Assembly (NCBI GenBank): GCA_048262255.1
Contig: JBLXFH010000006.1
Span: 101,212-165,211, forward strand
Direction of reading: 5' to 3'
From: JABMNT01 sp048262255
GTDB lineage: Bacteria > Pseudomonadota > Alphaproteobacteria > Rhodospirillales > Casp-alpha2
DNA: 64,000 nucleotides
The position numbers were made by a program, and so were the translations under genes. Within the stretch, counting starts at the first letter, position 1. Every line of letters begins with the position of its first letter. The notes under the pieces were generated by a model. It made no database searches. It saw only the letters and a program-made list of their open reading frames with translations, and was not told the DNA's origin. Positions 60,442 through 64,000 of this stretch are shown in pieces.

Positions 60442-61815
60442 GTGGTCAAGTCGATAAAATGTATGGCTGTCATCGTCGGGGTTGCCGTCTCTCTCGGGGG
60501 ATGTGGTTTCATGCAAAACGATTTGTTTACGGAATCCTTTTGGGCCGGAAGCCCGCTGCGTAATAACAACGAAGGTGAACTGGGCGTTGCCGAGCTGGCA
60601 AAAGGTAATTATGTCACCGCTGAGGGGCATTTTCAAAAAGCCCTGAAGGCCAATCCTCGTGATATCGACGCGCTTATTGGCGCGGGCATTTTGTACCAGA
60701 ACACCGGTCAAATCACCAAGGCGCGGGAAATGTACGAAGCTGTACTGGCTCTGCGACCCGACGATTCTCACCAGTTTGTGGTCTGGAACAAACTGACCAC
60801 CCGTCCTGCTGCGCAAATCGCCAGTGTTAATCTGTCGCTTTTGGAAACAGGGGATGTTCCGGGAAGTATGCCAATGGCGGCGCCTGATGCGGGAATGGCT
60901 ATGGCACCGGCGCCTGTTGCGCAGCCCATGGCTCCTGTAACAGGTGCACCGACCACTTCGGCGATGTTGGGCCGGCCGATGCAGCAAAGTAACGCTCCGG
61001 CAGTTCCGGTGGGCGAGTTCAATGGCAGCGACGCCAATATCATGTCGCGGTTTGCGACATTGCGGGCGCTTAAGGAGCAGGGGCTCATCACCGATGCCGA
61101 ATATAACCAGCGTCGACAAACCAATATTGGGGCCTTGTTGCCCCTGACGTCGCCACCACCAGCCGCTGGTCTTGACCGGCCCGTACCAACAACAGAACAG
61201 ATTTCGGGCCGATTGCGAGCAATTGGTCGGGCCCTGGAAATGCGTGCTATATCCGTATCGCAACATGCGGCAGAACGCTCAATGATTCTGGATGCGATGA
61301 TGCCTTCTGCGCCGGTTGTTGTTGCCAATCCGGGGGTCCCGCCGAGCGGTCTGATGGAAGCGGCTGATTCTGTACGACGTTTGGAACAGTTGCAAAATAG
61401 CGGCTTTATCGATGCGAACGAATATGGACGCGAACGCCAGGCGATAGAGTTGTCGATGCGCCCGGCTGCGCCTGCCGCAGCACCTGTCAGCGCTGTTTCA
61501 TCGGCCTCCGGAAAAGCGGACGCGAAACCGGCAATGCTCGAATCGCAAATGAGCGGTCCCCAGCCAGGCATTCATCTGGCCTCTTATCGGTCCGTCCAGC
61601 AGGCAGAACGCGGATGGGCGCAAATCCGCCGGGCCCAGCAAAATATTCTGGGCGATATGCCGCATGTCGTGTCGCGGATCAGTTTACAGGGCAAGGGAAC
61701 CTATTACCGCCTGAAAGCAGGCCCTGTTGAGAGCGAAAGTGCGGCCCGCGAATTATGTGGCCAGTTGAAACGCCGCCGCCAGTTCTGCGAGCCGACGACA
61801 ATCAACGCCGGTTAA
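60442..61815 (+). CDS. Lipoprotein with TPR, SHOCT-like repeats and SPOR domain
   Basis: Begins with GTG. Signal sequence with lipobox SLGGC (Cys21). Residues about 50-110 form a TPR pair (LAKGNYVTAEGHFQKALKANPRDIDALIGAGILYQNTGQITKAREMYEAVLALRPDDS). Two short SHOCT-like motifs follow (LRALKEQGLITDAEYNQRRQ, LEQLQNSGFIDANEYGRERQ), and a C-terminal SPOR domain begins near GIHLASYRSVQQAERGWAQIRR. SPOR domains bind denuded peptidoglycan at division sites. The 223-base leader contains several repeats and hairpins. 457 residues. Confidence 0.82.
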   Translation: MVKSIKCMAVIVGVAVSLGGCGFMQNDLFTESFWAGSPLRNNNEGELGVAELAKGNYVTAEGHFQKALKANPRDIDALIGAGILYQNTGQITKAREMYEAVLALRPDDSHQFVVWNKLTTRPAAQIASVNLSLLETGDVPGSMPMAAPDAGMAMAPAPVAQPMAPVTGAPTTSAMLGRPMQQSNAPAVPVGEFNGSDANIMSRFATLRALKEQGLITDAEYNQRRQTNIGALLPLTSPPPAAGLDRPVPTTEQISGRLRAIGRALEMRAISVSQHAAERSMILDAMMPSAPVVVANPGVPPSGLMEAADSVRRLEQLQNSGFIDANEYGRERQAIELSMRPAAPAAAPVSAVSSASGKADAKPAMLESQMSGPQPGIHLASYRSVQQAERGWAQIRRAQQNILGDMPHVVSRISLQGKGTYYRLKAGPVESESAARELCGQLKRRRQFCEPTTINAG

Positions 61816-61879
61816 ACGCCCGAAACCGTCATCAGTGCCGGGTATATGCCGGAGAAGCGGTTAGGCTGTGCGGCGACAG

Positions 61880-63127
61880 TCAGTCACCAATCCATTCAAC
61901 AAGCGTTGCGACACCCATGCCAACCCCAACACAGAGCGTCGCGATCCCGTACATGGGGCGCTTGGCTGTTGGGGCGCGGCGCTCCATCTCATGCATGAGG
62001 GTAACCAGAATGCGTGATCCCGAGCAGCCCGTTGGGTGCCCGAGTGCGATGGCGCCGCCATTGACGTTGGTTTTTGCATGATCCAGCCCTAACCGTCGCA
62101 TGCAGCCCAGTGCTTGGGCCGCAAAAGCTTCATTAAGTTCGATTAGATCGATATCCTCTAGGGTCAGGTTTGCGCGTTTCAGCAGTTTCTGGATAGCGGG
62201 GACGGGTCCGTAGCCCATAACGCCCGGATCAACGCCTGCAACGGCAGAACCCAGCCAGCGTAGTTTCGGTTTGACACCGAGTGATGCGGCCCGCTCAGCG
62301 CTCATCATGAGCAGGGCCGCCGCGCCATCATTGACGCCGCTGGCGTTGCCGGCGGTAACCGTACCGTCTTTTTTAAAGGCGGGGCGCAGCTTGGCCATAT
62401 CCTCAACGGATGTATCGAGGACAAAGCCGCCATTTTCCCTGCGATAGCGCGGGTGCTCGTCCGTGTCGATGACAATTGGGTCGCCCTTGCGCTGGGGAAT
62501 GGAAATGGGAACGATCTCGTCTTTAAAGTATCCCTTGTTCGCGGCATCAGTGGCGCGGCGATGGCTCTCGACGGCGAAGGCGTCCTGGTCTTCACGGGAG
62601 ATTTGCATGTCCGTCGCAATGTTTTCCGCCGTTTCCCCCATGCTGATGATCGGATACATGGCGTCCATTTTGGGATTGTCGAAGCGCCAGCCGACGGTTG
62701 TGTCCCACATTTTCGGATGTCCCATTTGTGGGGTGCGGTCCGGTTTACCCATAACCCATGGCGCTCGGCTCATGCTCTCGACACCACTGCCTATATAGAT
62801 ATCGCCTTCGTTGGCAACAATGGCCTTGGCGGCCTGGTTCACCGCTTCAAGCGCTGAGGCGCAAAGCCGATTGACTGTGACGCCCGGAACCTCAATGGGA
62901 AAGCCGGCCAGCAGGCTCGACATGCGCGCCACGTCGCGGTTGTCCTCACCGGCCTGATTGCCGCACCCCGCATAGATATCATCAATGCTTGCCGGATCAA
63001 TTCCGGTTCGCTCAATCAGGGCTTTATAGACATCGGCCAGCAAATCATCGGGACGTACGGTTGACAGGCCGCCGCCAAACTTCCCAATGGCGCTGCGTAC
63101 GCCATCAATAATAACGACTTCTTTCAT
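61880..63127 (-). CDS. Thiolase (acetyl-CoA acyltransferase), PcaF-like
   Basis: A 415-residue thiolase. Catalytic residues: Cys in VNRLCASALEAVN, His in GGAIALGHPTGCSG, second Cys in ATLCVGVG. The GNQAGEDNRDVARM and ESMSRAPWVMGKP segments and WRFDNPKMDAMYPIISMGETAEN resemble 3-oxoadipyl-CoA thiolases. That function fits the quinate/protocatechuate route, but a general beta-oxidation role is equally possible. Confidence 0.88.
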   Translation of the reverse strand: MKEVVIIDGVRSAIGKFGGGLSTVRPDDLLADVYKALIERTGIDPASIDDIYAGCGNQAGEDNRDVARMSSLLAGFPIEVPGVTVNRLCASALEAVNQAAKAIVANEGDIYIGSGVESMSRAPWVMGKPDRTPQMGHPKMWDTTVGWRFDNPKMDAMYPIISMGETAENIATDMQISREDQDAFAVESHRRATDAANKGYFKDEIVPISIPQRKGDPIVIDTDEHPRYRRENGGFVLDTSVEDMAKLRPAFKKDGTVTAGNASGVNDGAAALLMMSAERAASLGVKPKLRWLGSAVAGVDPGVMGYGPVPAIQKLLKRANLTLEDIDLIELNEAFAAQALGCMRRLGLDHAKTNVNGGAIALGHPTGCSGSRILVTLMHEMERRAPTAKRPMYGIATLCVGVGMGVATLVEWIGD

Positions 63128-63148
63128 AAACAGGGTCCTTAGTCTGAG

Positions 63149-63664
63149 CTATTGTATGGTTTGCACCGGCGCTGGCATGAGGCCGCCTTGCGGCTGACCC
63201 CCAGAATTTCCTTTGGGCGACACGGTAAGGGTGATTTGCGAATTGCGCAGTGTTGCGCCCTGGATGGCGATCGCCAGAACGCGGTCATCGCTTTCATAGG
63301 TCAGGATGCTGGTTGGTGCGCGCACCGACGTCAGCTCACGCCATTGGTATTGCGGGAGATTGGATCGGTAGAAATCAAATAAGGCATCGGCCCGGGTCGA
63401 TGTGGAAAGTGATAACTGGCCAAACCAGGGTTTTGAGCCAAAGACCAGCGTCTTGTCGACATTCAATTCGGATCCCGATGGAATGGGAATATCGGGAAAC
63501 TGGGTGAATGCGGAGGAGGCCTGGGTGAATTGACCACCCGCTTGTTTGGCGCTGGATGAGGACATGATCGGTGTTGTTCGGTCACAAGCACTCAATCCGA
63601 TGAGCAGTCCGACAAGAATCATTTGCCGACAAAGGCGTTGAATTGTATTATTGTCTTGCGTCAT
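63149..63664 (-). CDS. Outer-membrane-type lipoprotein of unknown function
   Basis: Begins MTQDNNTIQR with a lipobox LIGLSAC (Cys27) and a Ser-rich spacer, then a compact domain with PIPSGSELNVDKTLVFGSKPWFGQLSLSTSTRADALFDFYRSNLPQYQWRELTSV. Similar lipoproteins occur across alphaproteobacteria as far as I recall, without known function. Start ATG 63664 is preferred over 63682. Confidence 0.68.
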   Translation of the reverse strand: MTQDNNTIQRLCRQMILVGLLIGLSACDRTTPIMSSSSAKQAGGQFTQASSAFTQFPDIPIPSGSELNVDKTLVFGSKPWFGQLSLSTSTRADALFDFYRSNLPQYQWRELTSVRAPTSILTYESDDRVLAIAIQGATLRNSQITLTVSPKGNSGGQPQGGLMPAPVQTIQ

Positions 63665-63837
63665 GAGAGCGGGTTTCTCCAAGTCATTCGCTTGATGCTG
63701 ATAAATTCTATATCATCCCCTTTGCTGAAGGCCAATATGTGACATTTATTTGAATGTCTTTTTGGCGGGTTTCTGCGGGTCTGGGGGAATGATCGAAAAA
63801 AAGTTGTGGATATGTAAAAAAACCTTCTGAAAAGGGT

Positions 63838-64000
63838 TTGACATAACAACACCAGGGGCCTAGAAAGCGCCTCCCGACGCGAACGGCGGTGCCGATCAGA
63901 TTGGGGCGCTCAAGAAATTGAGCTTTGCAAGATACCATTAAGAATACGTAATTGAAGGGATACGCGGACGGCGGCCCTGGGGTTTAGAGATAGGCCTTGG
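63838..64000 (+). promoter_or_regulatory. Probable rRNA operon promoter and leader
   Basis: TTGACA (63838-63843) and TAGAAA (63861-63866) are 17 bases apart, followed by a GC-rich start region typical of stringent promoters. A hairpin GCTCAA-GAAA-TTGAGC (63908-63923) resembles boxB, with a boxA-like CTTTGCAAGA next to it, and the following stretch resembles alphaproteobacterial 16S leaders. No protein frame is recognisable from 63683 to the end. The 16S gene would start beyond this window. Confidence 0.6.

Noticed and set aside
1..64000. CRISPR arrays, insertion sequences, phage genes, tRNA genes
   Set aside because: I looked for regularly spaced repeats, transposase or integrase motifs and cloverleaf ends in the intergenic regions and saw none.

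Overview
This window looks like a chromosomal segment of an alphaproteobacterium of moderate GC content. Supporting evidence is the rpsU/def/coq9 neighbourhood, a DUF1013 (TrcR) gene, DUF1192, DUF4164 and DUF465/YdcH genes, the zapA - 6S RNA - 5-formyl-THF cyclo-ligase arrangement, and ruvCAB running directly into ybgC-tolQRAB-pal-cpoB. A Rhodospirillales- or Sneathiella-like lineage is my best guess, but I cannot prove the genus. Almost everything is housekeeping or conserved accessory chromosome. I saw no phage, insertion sequence, CRISPR array or tRNA gene.

Layout. 0-8 kb: rpsU (minus), def-coq9, a membrane-tethered response-regulator fusion followed by an unknown gene, purEK (minus), a degenerate GGDEF protein, two small YdcH-family genes and a TauD-type dioxygenase. 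8-18 kb: AMP nucleosidase and an acyl-CoA synthetase (minus), divergent prpE, an amidohydrolase, a methyltransferase-like gene, trcR, a quinone oxidoreductase and small genes. 18-31 kb: a small heat-shock gene with a ROSE-like RNA thermometer, a membrane class III cyclase, rpmE, an MFS transporter, a three-gene OmpA / ExbB-MotA-like / MotB-like envelope cluster, suhB, efp, thiE, an unknown gene and gap. 30-38 kb: DUF4164-zapA-6S RNA-formyl-THF cyclo-ligase-YmdB, an AT-richer hybrid histidine kinase, and a quinate/shikimate catabolic operon (quiC, aroQ, SMP-30) with a divergent TetR regulator. 39-54 kb: yebC-ruvCAB-ybgC-tolQRAB-pal-cpoB-tilS-ftsH-folP-(small gene)-glmM, all on the plus strand. 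54-60 kb: a MocR regulator divergent from DUF1127 - dehydratase - AlaX - decarboxylating dehydrogenase - PhzF - GNAT. 60-64 kb: a SPOR/TPR lipoprotein, a thiolase, a lipoprotein, and at the very end what reads as the promoter and leader of an rRNA operon whose 16S gene would lie beyond base 64000.

How the genes work together. The plus-strand block at 39-54 kb handles recombination repair (RuvABC), envelope constriction (Tol-Pal), tRNA maturation, membrane proteolysis, folate and cell-wall precursor synthesis. AroQ and QuiC would turn 3-dehydroquinate into protocatechuate, and the PcaF-like thiolase near the end could serve the same aromatic route, although the intervening steps are not in the window. 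The operon at 55-59.6 kb looks like a regulated route for a hydroxy amino acid or C4 hydroxy-acid.

The least described parts are the receiver-TM-extracytoplasmic fusion (1800-3125), the OmpA/ExbB/MotB-like cluster (22591-26163), the ROSE-like leader of hsp20 (18754-18833), and the MocR-controlled operon with its palindromic operator over the regulator start codon.
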